A DNA stretch of 64,000 bases from Rhodococcus rhodnii NBRC 100604 (GCF_001894925.1 NZ_BCXD01000004.1:41378-105377), one strand, 5' to 3'; positions 8,585-17,648 are shown, counted from the stretch's first letter. The notes: generated from the sequence alone by a model not told the origin. A program made the numbers and translations.

Positions 8585-9478
8585 ATGACGAGTCTTCGTC
8601 CGGAGGACGTCCGGATCGATCAGATCGTGGAGTCGAGCTGTACGTGTTTCGGCGTCGACGAGTTCTTTCCCGGCCTCGACCCCGCTGCGGTCGCCGGCGA
8701 CATGTCGGCGACCGGGCCCGAGGGGGAGACCGCTCACCTCGAGTACGCGTTCCGTTCTCACCTCGTCCGTGACGGGCAGCGAACGATTCTCGTGGACGGT
8801 TGTGTCGGCAACGGCAAACATCGCATGCGACCTGCCTTCGACGATCTGGCCACGCCGTGGCTCGATCGGTTGCACGCGACAGGCGTTCGCCCCGAGGACG
8901 TCGACTACGTCGTCATCACGCATCTGCACGCCGATCACGTCGGCTGGGCGACCACGCTCGTCGACGGGCGTTGGGTGCCGACCTTCCCGAACGCGCGGTA
9001 CCTCTTGCATCGGGACGAACTCGAGTACTGGTATTCGGACGTGGGCGCGGCGGCGCTGCTTCGGACCGGGGACTACCTCGCCGACAGCGTCACGCCGCTG
9101 CTCGACCACGGGCTGGTGGACAGGTTCGATTCCGAGTTCACACTCGGTGACGCGGTCCGGATCATCCCGATGATCGGTCATACACCGGGTCACACCTGTG
9201 TCGAGGTGACGGCAGGCGACGAGCGACTGTTCCTCGCCGGCGACGCATTCCATCATCCGATTCAGATCCGGCGTCCGGAGCTCGGTACGCGCTACTGCGT
9301 CGACCCTGCGCAAGCTGCCGAGTCGCGCCGTCGAATCCTCGCGTACGTGAGCGAGACCGGGGCACTGCTGGCGCCCGCGCACTTCGTCGGGACGGGAACG
9401 GGTCGCGTGCACGCGGTCGGTGACGGCTACCGATTCACTCCCGTGACGACGGCTCCGGCCGCGCCGGGCCGGGTGTGA
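8585..9478 (+). CDS. Metallo-beta-lactamase-fold hydrolase (lactonase-like)
   Basis: This 297-residue cytoplasmic hydrolase has the canonical HLHADH motif (about residue 112), a downstream His in GHTPGHT (about residue 198) and the bridging Asp of FLAGDAFHHP. This layout binds two zinc ions. It is closest in look to quorum-quenching lactonases, pyridoxolactonase and methyl-parathion-hydrolase-like proteins, so a lactone, ester or cyclic amide is a plausible substrate. A GAGGAGAG ribosome-binding site precedes the ATG. The gene follows the binding protein by 36 nt and is probably co-transcribed with the importer, so it may act on the imported compound. Confidence 0.83.
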   Translation: MTSLRPEDVRIDQIVESSCTCFGVDEFFPGLDPAAVAGDMSATGPEGETAHLEYAFRSHLVRDGQRTILVDGCVGNGKHRMRPAFDDLATPWLDRLHATGVRPEDVDYVVITHLHADHVGWATTLVDGRWVPTFPNARYLLHRDELEYWYSDVGAAALLRTGDYLADSVTPLLDHGLVDRFDSEFTLGDAVRIIPMIGHTPGHTCVEVTAGDERLFLAGDAFHHPIQIRRPELGTRYCVDPAQAAESRRRILAYVSETGALLAPAHFVGTGTGRVHAVGDGYRFTPVTTAPAAPGRV

Positions 9479-9500
9479 TCGGGCGGATGCGAGCCGCAGT

Positions 9501-10478
9501 TCAGGGCATCGTGAGCCGCAGTGGCCGCTCCGAACGACGGGACCGATCGGCGTCGATGGTCGCTGCTGTGTCGCGGAGCGCGTCGAGCATCACCGCGACC
9601 GACGGGCTCGTGGTGTCCGTGCTCGACCGTGTCACCCCGATGCTGTGGCCGATCGCATCGAGTGGGGTGTCGAGCGACGTGATCTCGGTGTCGGCACGCG
9701 CGATGAGCCCCGGCATCGCGGCGAGGGCGTCCGTCTCCATCAGGAGCTGACGGACGGTCAGGAACGACGTCGCCTCGATCCGGTTGGCGGGCAACGGGAG
9801 TCCGTGGCGGGCGAAGAACTCCTCCAGTTCCTTGCGGAGGCTGGTCTCGGGACCGGGTAGCACCCACGGATAGTCGGTGAGCTTCGCCGTGGGCACGCCG
9901 TGCTGCACCGACAGCGGATGGCCGAGGCGAGCCACGATGTCGATCGCCTCGTCGTACAGACGCTCGTGGAGGAGGTCGTCCCCGGGTGGTGCCGTCGACC
10001 TGCCGACGATCATGTCGATCCGGCCGGCCTGGAGTTCGATGAGCAACGACTGCGGTGACCCCTCACGGACCTTCACGGTGACATTGGGTCGTGTCTGCTT
10101 CAGCGCGAGGATCGCACGGGGGAGCAGCAGGTTCGAGCCGGCCAGATGGACGCCGACGACGACGGTCCCGCGCTCGGCCTCGGCGAGTTCGACGATGTGC
10201 CTGCTCGCGTGAGAGAGCTGCGCGAGGACGCTGCGTGCGTGGGCGGTCAGGGCTTCACCGAAGATCGTCGCCGTCACGCCGCGGGGCCCGCGGTCGAAGA
10301 GCGACACTCCGACGATCTCTTCGAGTTCTTGGAGGCTTCTCGTCGCGACTGGCTGCGTCACGTGGAGCGACGCAGCCGCCGCGACGACCGAACCGTGTTT
10401 CGCGAGTGCATCCAGCAGCGTCAGATGCCGAAGCTTGAGACGGCCGTCGAGGAGTTTCGGTGTCTTGATCGAGGGCAA
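9501..10478 (-). CDS. LysR-family transcriptional regulator
   Basis: This 325-residue regulator has an N-terminal winged HTH (LRHLTLLDALAKHGSVVAAAASLHVTQPVATRSLQELE) and a C-terminal periplasmic-type co-inducer domain. The start is a TTG, chosen because AGGAGG lies 5 nt upstream on this strand. It sits between the importer/hydrolase genes and the cyclase/ThDP genes and is the only regulator in the 17-kb catabolic region, so it is the best candidate to control it. Its end faces the end of the hydrolase gene, 22 nt away. Confidence 0.88.
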   Translation of the reverse strand: MPSIKTPKLLDGRLKLRHLTLLDALAKHGSVVAAAASLHVTQPVATRSLQELEEIVGVSLFDRGPRGVTATIFGEALTAHARSVLAQLSHASRHIVELAEAERGTVVVGVHLAGSNLLLPRAILALKQTRPNVTVKVREGSPQSLLIELQAGRIDMIVGRSTAPPGDDLLHERLYDEAIDIVARLGHPLSVQHGVPTAKLTDYPWVLPGPETSLRKELEEFFARHGLPLPANRIEATSFLTVRQLLMETDALAAMPGLIARADTEITSLDTPLDAIGHSIGVTRSSTDTTSPSVAVMLDALRDTAATIDADRSRRSERPLRLTMP

Positions 10479-10677
10479 CGGTGCCTCCTACGAACTCGGC
10501 TCGAGCGTGTCGCGATGCTGCTCGGTCGCTATGTCTGATCGGTCGGTGTATCCGCCGTCACGATGCGGATACAACATTGCACCATCGGTACGTTTCGGCA
10601 ACATTTCCGACCGGTCGATTCGAGATTGCGACGATTTGAGATTGCGCGATCGAGAGTGCGCGATCGAGAGTGCGACG

Positions 10678-12306
10678 TCAGTGCCCGAATGCCTCCACGA
10701 GCCACCACGACCCTTCGTTCGAGACCGTCTTCGCGTCGACGACGAGCGGACGTGCCGGTTCCGCGTCGAGCCAGGTCTTGACGGCGGCGAGGTCCTCGCG
10801 GCGACGCACCGTCAGCGAGTCGCACCCGAAGCCCTTCGCGATCGCCGCGATGTCGGTGTCGGGGAAGGTGACGGTCGTGAGGTCCTCGTCGCCCGTGAAG
10901 TGATGCACCTCGGCGCCGTACTGCGAGTCGTTGTAGACGATCACGAGCAGCGGCAGTCCGAGCCGCACCGCCGTGTCGAGTTCGGAGATTCCCATGAGGA
11001 AGCCGCCGTCGCTGCACCCCGCGACCGGAAGCCGAGTCGGTTGCGCGAGGGCCGCCCCGATGGCCGTCGCCAAGCCGAGCCCGACGGACTGGAAGGCCTG
11101 TGTGAAGCAGAAGCCGTACTCGTCGGGAACGTCGAGGAACATGCTGGGGAAGCCGAGAAAGTTGCCCGAGTCCACCGACACGACGCGTTCGGCCGGCAGC
11201 ATGGTGTCGATCTCGGAGGTCAGGATGCGCGGGTCGATCTCGGTCTCGGTACTCGCGTCGGTGTACGGAACGTCGTTCCAGCGCAGTCCGGTTCGGATGC
11301 GCTCGGCGATCTCGGACGTCCGGTAGCCGGTGCGGGAGATGTGCCCGAGTGCCGTCGTCGCGGCGTGCGCGGTCTCGGCGATGCCGCCCCACAGGCCGAG
11401 ATCGATCGGGCGCGTCCGGCCCAGCGCGGCAGGATCGAGGTCGACCTGGACGACGCGGGCGTCGTCGCCGATCAGTTTGCCGTGACGCATCGTCCACATG
11501 TTCAGCGCGCAACCCCAGCCGACGATCAGGTCGGCGTCCGAGATGAGCTCGGCGGCGAGCGGCGTCGAGAAGCCGCCGGAGACGTCGATGCTCCAGTCGT
11601 GTTCGCGGAACATGCCTTTGGAGACCGCCGAGGTGGCCAGCAGGGCGCCGGTGCGGTCGGCGAGTGCCGCGAGCGCTTCCTTCGCGCCGGCCGACCGCGC
11701 GCCGCGGCCTGCGACGAAGACCGGCCGCTCGGCTGTCGTGAGGAGTTCGACGAGTTGCGCGAGTTCGCCGTCGGACGGGCGCGGAAGCGCGACGTCGACG
11801 ACGCGAGGCGCGACCTGGTCGTCGGGCAGCAGTTCGTCCTGCACGTCGATCGGAACGTTGAGCACGACGGTCCGGCCCTGTGCGGCGAGCCGGTACGCTT
11901 CGGTGACGTCCGCGACGGCGGAGGCTGCCGAGCGCACTCGCACCGTACGGGCGCCGAGGCCCTCGGCGATGGCGGCCTGGTCGATGAAGAAATTCGACAT
12001 CGGCGTCGTCGCCTCGGCCGTGACGACGAGCAACGGGGTGTTGCTCTTCGCTGCCTCGGCGACGCCCGTGAGCGAGTTGGTGTACCCGCATCCCTGGTGC
12101 AGCGACAGGACGGTGACCTCGCCGCTCATCCGTGCGTAGCCGTCGGCCATGCTCGCGGCGCCGCCTTCGTGGCGAGCGGCGACGAAACGGCCACCGGCGG
12201 CGGTGAAAGCGTTGGTGTAGTGGAAGTTTCCGCTGCCGACCACACCGAAGGCGGTCCGGACACCCAGTTCGTGCAGTGTCCTGCCGATGGCGTCGCGTAC
12301 GTACAT
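10678..12306 (-). CDS. Thiamine-diphosphate-dependent enzyme (benzoylformate decarboxylase/acetolactate synthase superfamily)
   Basis: This 542-residue ThDP enzyme has the three usual domains. The catalytic Glu appears in FVAARHEGGAASMADGYAR (about residue 48), the central domain in PVFVAGRGARSAG, and the ThDP/Mg motif near residues 435-470 as SDGGFLMGISELDTAVR followed by YNDSQYG. It lacks an obvious FAD-binding feature of biosynthetic acetolactate synthase, so a 2-oxoacid decarboxylase or lyase role is more likely. Its ATG overlaps the stop of the upstream cyclase gene (TGATG), so the two are translationally coupled. One reading is that the cyclase opens a cyclic amide or ester to a 2-oxoacid that this enzyme decarboxylates. 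The substrate is not proven by sequence. Confidence 0.82.
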   Translation of the reverse strand: MYVRDAIGRTLHELGVRTAFGVVGSGNFHYTNAFTAAGGRFVAARHEGGAASMADGYARMSGEVTVLSLHQGCGYTNSLTGVAEAAKSNTPLLVVTAEATTPMSNFFIDQAAIAEGLGARTVRVRSAASAVADVTEAYRLAAQGRTVVLNVPIDVQDELLPDDQVAPRVVDVALPRPSDGELAQLVELLTTAERPVFVAGRGARSAGAKEALAALADRTGALLATSAVSKGMFREHDWSIDVSGGFSTPLAAELISDADLIVGWGCALNMWTMRHGKLIGDDARVVQVDLDPAALGRTRPIDLGLWGGIAETAHAATTALGHISRTGYRTSEIAERIRTGLRWNDVPYTDASTETEIDPRILTSEIDTMLPAERVVSVDSGNFLGFPSMFLDVPDEYGFCFTQAFQSVGLGLATAIGAALAQPTRLPVAGCSDGGFLMGISELDTAVRLGLPLLVIVYNDSQYGAEVHHFTGDEDLTTVTFPDTDIAAIAKGFGCDSLTVRRREDLAAVKTWLDAEPARPLVVDAKTVSNEGSWWLVEAFGH

Positions 12307-13121
12307 CAGTTCTGTTCTCCGTTCGTGTCGTCAGCGGCGTCGACCAGTGCGAGGACGCGGGCCGGGCTGCCGGTGCCGCCGACGATCTTCAGCGGCGCCA
12401 CGATCAGCACGGCACCGGTCGCGGGCAGCTCTGCGAGGTTCTGCAGCTGTGTGGCGCCGTAGCGGCCGCTGCCGAGCAGGAAGGAATGGGCCGGGAACGG
12501 CGGATCGAACCGGAACGCCTGGCCGGCGTCGGTGCCGACCGTCTCGACGCCGAGGCCGACCATGCCCGTCTCCTCGGCCAGATATCGGGCGCAATCGACC
12601 GAGATGCCGGGTGTGTGCGGCCCGTTCTCGTCGGCGTTGATGAAGGCGGTCTGGTCGTGCGAGCGCTCGTTCCATCCGGTTCGGTACAGCAGCCATCCAC
12701 CGGCGGGCAGCGGCCCGTGCGTCTCCTGCCATGCGAGCAGATCGTCACGGGTGAGTAGATAGTCCGGATTCGCGGTGCACTCCGCGACCCGGTCGATCAC
12801 GACCGCGGGTGCCACGAGCTTCTCCGGAGCGATGCTCGCGACGTCCTCGAGATCGCGGCCCGAATGCCAGTGAATCGGGGCATCGACGTGGGTACCGGTG
12901 TGTTCGCCGGTGTGGATCCCGTGCTGCATCGAGATCTCGCCCTCGTCGTCGTAGTACGCGAGCGGCTCGAGAGCGAATCGGGGGATCGGCGCCATCTCGG
13001 GCGGCAGCGGTAACACGGGAGTCGCGTGCGACAGCGATGCGGTCAGGTCGACCACCCGGACGGTTCCGGCGGTCAGAGCGGCAGCGAGGTCAGCAGATCC
13101 GATACTCGAGGTGGGAAGCAT
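12306..13121 (-). CDS. Cyclase-family metal hydrolase (KynB / isatin-hydrolase-like)
   Basis: This 271-residue protein is of the 'cyclase' (PF04199) family, which includes arylformamidase KynB and isatin hydrolase. The signature HxGTHxDxPxH is present as HTGTHVDAPIHW (about residues 74-85), giving the metal-binding His/Asp residues. A further motif, VGLGVETVGTDAG, lies near residue 195. KynB would produce kynurenine from N-formylkynurenine; isatin hydrolase would open isatin to isatinate. The protein is longer than typical KynB (about 210 residues). Coupling to a ThDP decarboxylase-type enzyme favours a hydrolase that produces a 2-oxoacid. It is first in its operon, with a promoter in the divergent region 13122-13362. 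Confidence 0.83.
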   Translation of the reverse strand: MLPTSSIGSADLAAALTAGTVRVVDLTASLSHATPVLPLPPEMAPIPRFALEPLAYYDDEGEISMQHGIHTGEHTGTHVDAPIHWHSGRDLEDVASIAPEKLVAPAVVIDRVAECTANPDYLLTRDDLLAWQETHGPLPAGGWLLYRTGWNERSHDQTAFINADENGPHTPGISVDCARYLAEETGMVGLGVETVGTDAGQAFRFDPPFPAHSFLLGSGRYGATQLQNLAELPATGAVLIVAPLKIVGGTGSPARVLALVDAADDTNGEQN

Positions 13122-13152
13122 GGATACATAGTCGGGCCGACTCGCGCGAAGC

Positions 13153-13263
13153 GCTAATGCTGGGTTTCGGGGTCGCTATGCGCCGATCGACATACCGGGC
13201 GAGAACCGGTGTCCCGTGGCCTATGCCGAGAATGCGATACCGGCCCGTGGAATGGGCATTAGC
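13153..13263. promoter_or_regulatory. Candidate LysR sites in divergent cyclase/permease promoter region
   Basis: The 241-nt gap between the divergent cyclase and permease genes contains TATG-N10-CATA at 13177-13194 and a related TATG-N10-GATA at 13222-13239, 45 nt apart. They lie within similar sequences (CTATGC..CGA...ATACCGG). Outside them, GCTAATGC (13153-13160) and GCATTAGC (13256-13263) form an 8-bp inverted pair. Dyads of this size with a T-N11-A core are typical of LysR-type regulators, but binding is inferred only. Confidence 0.4.
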
Positions 13264-13362
13264 CAGCACCTGCGCTGCGGATCACGATTGCAGTCACCAA
13301 AACCGGCGCTCCGACGACGCTGCGAACGGTTTCGTTTCCACAGTGTAAACGAGGGAGTTTTC

Positions 13363-14835
13363 ATGAGCGAAACAATCCCCGCGAAAGTGACCGATTCCAC
13401 TGGAGGCAGATCGCTGCGGTCCGTCATCGAGGATCACGCACTCGCCCCGGTACCCGAGTCCAGCCGGCGCAGCGGATGGGGCCTCGCGTTCAACACCGCC
13501 GGCGTCGGGACGACCCTGATCATCCTCGCGATCGGCAGCGGGGTCACCTACGTCGCCGGCACCAAGTGGGGCATCGCGATGGGAGTCGTCGCCGCGGTCT
13601 TCGGGACGCTCCTGGGATGGGGGATCGGCCACGTCTGCCAGGTCGCGGGGACCTCTTCCACCGTGACCAGTCGCTTCTACGGACTCGGTGCGCGCGGCTC
13701 CGCGCTCGCGTCGGTCATCTTCGCGTTCATGTGCCTCGGCTTCCTGGCGCTCGAGAACGCCCTGCTCTACTACGGCACGCTGTTCATGTTCGGCTGGGCG
13801 CCGACGACGCTCAACGCGATCGTCATCTACGGGATCCTCACGATCGCCTGGATTCTGCTCACCACCTTCGGGCTCTCCCTCGTCCAGCGGACGTCGACGA
13901 TCCTCACGATCGCGTCGGTGGTTCTCATCGGCGCCGTGACAGTGATCGCGTTGAGCCGCAGCGACATCGGGGTCGCCGAGATCTGGGCGTACTCGCCGCC
14001 GAATCTGTCGATGGGCGACATCACGGCAGGGCTGGCGGCGATCGCCGGCATCGCCGGCGCGCTCGCGCTGACGGGCGCGGACTTCGGCCGCTTCGCCCGG
14101 ACGTCGAAGGACGTCGGCATCATGTCCGTCGTCGGCTCGATCATCGTCAACGTTCTCGTCGTCATCGTGGGAACGCTGATCTTCCAGGCCGGCAACTCGG
14201 TCGTGACGGGATTTCTGCAGGACCCGGCGAACGCCGACGTCGCGGCGACCCAGGCGGGCGCCACCACCGCCGAGAAGCTCGACTTCATGGCGCACTCGAA
14301 CGCCGGCGCGTACTTCATCGTGCTGGCCGGCGCCGTCGGCTTCCTCGTCATGTACGCCGCGCAGGCGAAGGCGCAGGTGATCAACACCTACTCGAGTTCG
14401 CTTGCACTCAGCAATCTCTCGGATGCTGTGGTCCGGCGGAGCCCGGGAAGATTCTGGATGGTGATCGCGGGCAACGTGATCGGCCTCCTCGCGATCATGG
14501 GAGACATCCTCGGGCTCATCAACAGCTGGCTCGGCATTCTCGGCATCCTCACGACCTCGCTGTGCACTCTGGTCATCGTCGACTATTTCGTCGTGCGTCG
14601 CCGGACGCCGGCGGCAGCGGATCGCGTCGAGAACGTCAACATTCCGGGCGTCGTCGCGCTGGTGGTCTCCTCGCTCGTCGCCTACATCGCGACCCAGACG
14701 GGGGTGACCCCTCTCGGGTTCGCCGTCGCACTCGTCCTCACCGCCGTTCTCTATGTCGGACTGCGACGTGTCGTCCCCGAAGGTCGCTGGGGCGGCTTCG
14801 CCGACGCCCGCGAGGCGCTGCGGGACGAGGAGTAG
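13363..14835 (+). CDS. NCS1-family permease (cytosine/uracil/hydantoin type)
   Basis: This 490-residue integral membrane transporter has about 12 hydrophobic segments. The N-terminal region reads GWGLAFNTAGVGTTLIILAIGSG, typical of NCS1 cation symporters for nucleobases, hydantoins and allantoin. The ATG is preceded by GAGGGAG (13351-13357). It is divergent from the cyclase gene and leads a probable operon with the RutA-like monooxygenase 68 nt downstream. That pairing suggests import of a pyrimidine or other N-heterocycle that the monooxygenase then attacks. Substrate specificity cannot be read directly. Confidence 0.85.
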   Translation: MSETIPAKVTDSTGGRSLRSVIEDHALAPVPESSRRSGWGLAFNTAGVGTTLIILAIGSGVTYVAGTKWGIAMGVVAAVFGTLLGWGIGHVCQVAGTSSTVTSRFYGLGARGSALASVIFAFMCLGFLALENALLYYGTLFMFGWAPTTLNAIVIYGILTIAWILLTTFGLSLVQRTSTILTIASVVLIGAVTVIALSRSDIGVAEIWAYSPPNLSMGDITAGLAAIAGIAGALALTGADFGRFARTSKDVGIMSVVGSIIVNVLVVIVGTLIFQAGNSVVTGFLQDPANADVAATQAGATTAEKLDFMAHSNAGAYFIVLAGAVGFLVMYAAQAKAQVINTYSSSLALSNLSDAVVRRSPGRFWMVIAGNVIGLLAIMGDILGLINSWLGILGILTTSLCTLVIVDYFVVRRRTPAAADRVENVNIPGVVALVVSSLVAYIATQTGVTPLGFAVALVLTAVLYVGLRRVVPEGRWGGFADAREALRDEE

Positions 14836-14903
14836 AACGTACAGACCGATTCGATCGACAGGCGATAGCACCCGGACCGGGTGCGGCTCGAAAGGAAACA
14901 ACC

Positions 14904-16037
14904 ATGGCACGCGCGATCACGGCCGACACCGGCTTCAAACTGGGAACCTTCTCGTCGAACTGTTCGAGCGGTATGGCGATCACCAAGGCGCCGAACCGCT
15001 GGTCGGCCAGCTGGGCGGACAACCTCCGGCTCGCGAAGACGGCCGATGCCGTCGGGCTCGACTTCATGCTGCCGATCGCGCGGTTCATCGGATACGGCGG
15101 CGACACCAACTTCCACGAGTCGGTGCTCGATCCGGTCGCGTGGGCGGCGGGACTGCTCTCGGCCACAGAGAACATCACGGTGTTCTCCACCGTCCATTCC
15201 GCGTTCAACCATCCCCTCGTCGTGGCCAAGCAGCTCGCGACCGTCGATCACATCGGCAACGGCCGTGCCGGCATCAACATCGTCGCCGGCTGGAACAAGC
15301 CGGAGTACGACGCGATGGGATCGGATCTTCCTGCGGGGCACGACGATCGCTATGCCCAGGCGCAGGAGTGGTGGGACATCATCCGCAGGGTGTGGACGCA
15401 GCCCGGGACCTTCGACCACGATGGCCGCTTCTATCGACTGAAGGGAGCCGAAGGGCTGCCCAAGCCGGTCGACGGTGTCCTGCCCGTGCTCAACGCCGGA
15501 TCGTCCGCGCAGGGAAGGGGATTCGCCGCGCGCAACGCGGACTACGGGTTCACCGTGGCCGACGGGCCGGAGGACGGCGCGAAGATCGTCGAGTCGATGC
15601 AGTCGCAGGCGCTCGCCGAGTTCGAGCGGCAGCTCGGCGTGTTCACCATGGCGCACATCGTCGTTCGAGAGACGGAGAAGGAGGCGCGCGACTTCTACCG
15701 GTGGTACGCCGACGACAACGCCGACTGGGACGCCGTCGACAACATCATGTATCTCATGGGTGCGCACGCACAGTCGTTCACGCCGGACATGTTGCAGACC
15801 TATCGTTCGCGCTTCGCGGCGGGACACGGGTCGATCCCGATGGTCGGCACCCCCGACCAGGTCGCCGAACTGATCGCGGGAATCGCGAACGCCGGCTTCG
15901 CGGGGATGACGCTCGCGTTCTTCGATTACGCTGAGGAACTGCCGTACTTCGGGGAGACCGTGTTGCCGCGTCTCGAGGAGATGGGTGTGCGGGCACCCCG
16001 TGAGCGGGCGACACGCCTGGCCGGCGCAGGCGTCTGA
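14904..16037 (+). CDS. RutA-like flavin-dependent monooxygenase (LLM class, group C)
   Basis: This 377-residue luciferase-like TIM-barrel enzyme uses reduced FMN from a separate reductase. Its layout matches the RutA/SsuD subgroup: an N-terminal strand ending in SNCSSGMAITKAPNRW, a FIGYGGDTNFHESVLDP segment near residue 65, NIVAGWNKPEYDAMG near residue 127, and LPVLNAGSSAQGRGFAARNADYGF near residue 195. RutA opens the uracil ring by inserting oxygen next to an amide; relatives act on sulfonates, amides and heterocycles. AAGGAAA precedes the ATG. No flavin reductase is encoded nearby, so the partner must be elsewhere. Confidence 0.82.
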   Translation: MARAITADTGFKLGTFSSNCSSGMAITKAPNRWSASWADNLRLAKTADAVGLDFMLPIARFIGYGGDTNFHESVLDPVAWAAGLLSATENITVFSTVHSAFNHPLVVAKQLATVDHIGNGRAGINIVAGWNKPEYDAMGSDLPAGHDDRYAQAQEWWDIIRRVWTQPGTFDHDGRFYRLKGAEGLPKPVDGVLPVLNAGSSAQGRGFAARNADYGFTVADGPEDGAKIVESMQSQALAEFERQLGVFTMAHIVVRETEKEARDFYRWYADDNADWDAVDNIMYLMGAHAQSFTPDMLQTYRSRFAAGHGSIPMVGTPDQVAELIAGIANAGFAGMTLAFFDYAEELPYFGETVLPRLEEMGVRAPRERATRLAGAGV

Positions 16038-16060
16038 CCGAGGGAACGGCGCAGCACGTG

Positions 16061-17648
16061 ATGGATGTCGATGTCGCTGTGGTGGGTTCGGGAATCAACG
16101 GCCTGGTTGCCGCCGCCGAACTCGCCCGTGCCGGGCTGGCCGTCGCGGTGATCGAGCGCGGCAGCGAGCTCGGCGGCTTCATCGCCTCCGGCGAATCGAC
16201 CGTGCCCGGCTTCGTGCACGACACCTTCTCGTCGTGGCATCCGATGTTCGTATCGGGGCCCGCGTACGCGAGCCTGGGTGATGCGCTGCACGACGCAGGC
16301 CTCGACTACGCGAACTCGCCGGACCTGGTGTGCGCGACAGTCGGCGACGACGACCGGACGGTACTGGCATATCGCGACGTCGAGCGGACGGTCGAGGGGT
16401 TCGCCGCGTCGCGGGGCCGGGACGCGTACCGCCGGATGCTCGACGTCGCGGCAGCGCGCAGTGGCGTCGTGCTCGGTGCGCTCGGCTCCGAACTCGACGG
16501 GCGTTCATCGGCACTGCTCGCGGCCCGCGCGGTGCGTAGCCTCGGTATGCGGGGTGTCCGTGATCTGGCCCGCGATGCCGTGTCGTCGGGGCACGCTCTG
16601 CTGCGTCGCAGCTTCGACGGGTGGGAGCCCGATCTGTTGTGGTCGCCGTGGCTGCTGCATGCGGGGCTCGCGCCCAGCGTGGCGTCGGGCGGCGTGATGC
16701 TGCCGGTGATGGCCGCGACGATGCACGAGTTCGGTCTTCCCGTCGTCCGCGGGGAGCGGGGCGTTTCGTCGCCGCGTTCGAGGCCGTGCTCGCCGATCAC
16801 AGCGCTGTCGTGCTGCGGGGACGGACCGCGGAGCGGATCGAGGTGGGCGCGGGGCGTGTGCGCCGCGTCCACCTCGACGACGGCACGGTGGTGTCGGTGC
16901 GACGGGCCGTCGTGGCCGGGGTGTCCCCGCGGGCGCTGTACGACGGTCTTCTCGCGCCGGGCGTTGCCGATCGTGTCGTCTCGCGCGATGCGGTGCGCCG
17001 ACATCGGCCGGGTCGCGCGGCGATGCAGATCCACCTCGCGCTCGATGCGCCGATCCCGTGGCGCGACGAGCGCCTCGGCGACTGTCCGCTCGTCCATCTT
17101 TCCGACGGTGCAGTAGCGACGGCGCTCGCGTGCGCCGAAGCCGAGGCGGGCTGCTGCCGCGGCGGGCGACGGTCGTCGTCGGCCAGCAGCACGTGATCGA
17201 TCCGTCGCGCGTTCCCGAGGGCCGAGGCTCGGCGTGGATTCAGTTGCAGGAAGTTCCTTTTCGTCCCCGGGGCGATGCAGCAGGCGAACTGGACACGTCG
17301 GTCGGCTGGACACCGGGGCTCACCGCTGCCTACACCGATCGGATCGTGGCGCGTATCGAGCAGTACGCGCCTGGATTGTCGGCGAGCGTCATCGGTGTCC
17401 ATGCGATCTCGCCGGCGGAACTCGAACGGCGCAATCCGAACGCCGAGTACGGCGATCCGTACGGCGGCTCGGCGGAATTGGACCAGAATCTCGTGTTCCG
17501 TCCGTTCCCGGGTGCGCATCGGCATCGGACGGCGGTTCCCGGCCTCTGGCATGTCGGCGCGTCCACACACCCGGGCCCCGGGCTCGGGGGCGGATCGGGT
17601 CACCTCGCCTCGAGCGACATCCTGCGATGCCACCGGCGGGAGCGTTAG
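16061..17648 (+). pseudogene. FAD-dependent oxidoreductase (phytoene-dehydrogenase-like), two frameshifts
   Basis: The intact protein would be about 528 residues of the NAD(P)/FAD amine-oxidase/phytoene-desaturase class. Its N-terminus has the dinucleotide fold VAVVGSGINGLVAAAELARAG and its C-terminus the FAD-binding end LWHVGASTHPGPGLGGGSGHLASS. The coding frame shifts twice. Near 16750-16755 a G is missing from a GGGG run: GLPVVRG must join GRFVAAFEAVL. Near 17146-17150 one base is missing: AEAG must join LLPRRATVVVGQQ. Codon use stays normal throughout, so the decay is recent or the two sites are sequencing errors. A GTG at 16058 is an alternative start. The 3' end overlaps the convergent sigma-factor gene by 4 nt. 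It is probably in the operon of the permease and monooxygenase. Confidence 0.8.

Noticed and set aside
10640..10675. Short repeats GCGCGATCGAGAGT near the LysR gene as a CRISPR or transposon end
   Set aside because: Only two adjacent copies of 14 bp, no spacers, no terminal inverted repeats and no transposase.
16740..17170. Programmed ribosomal frameshifting in the FAD oxidoreductase
   Set aside because: Two separate shifts with no slippery heptamer or stimulatory structure evident; mutation or sequencing error is simpler.
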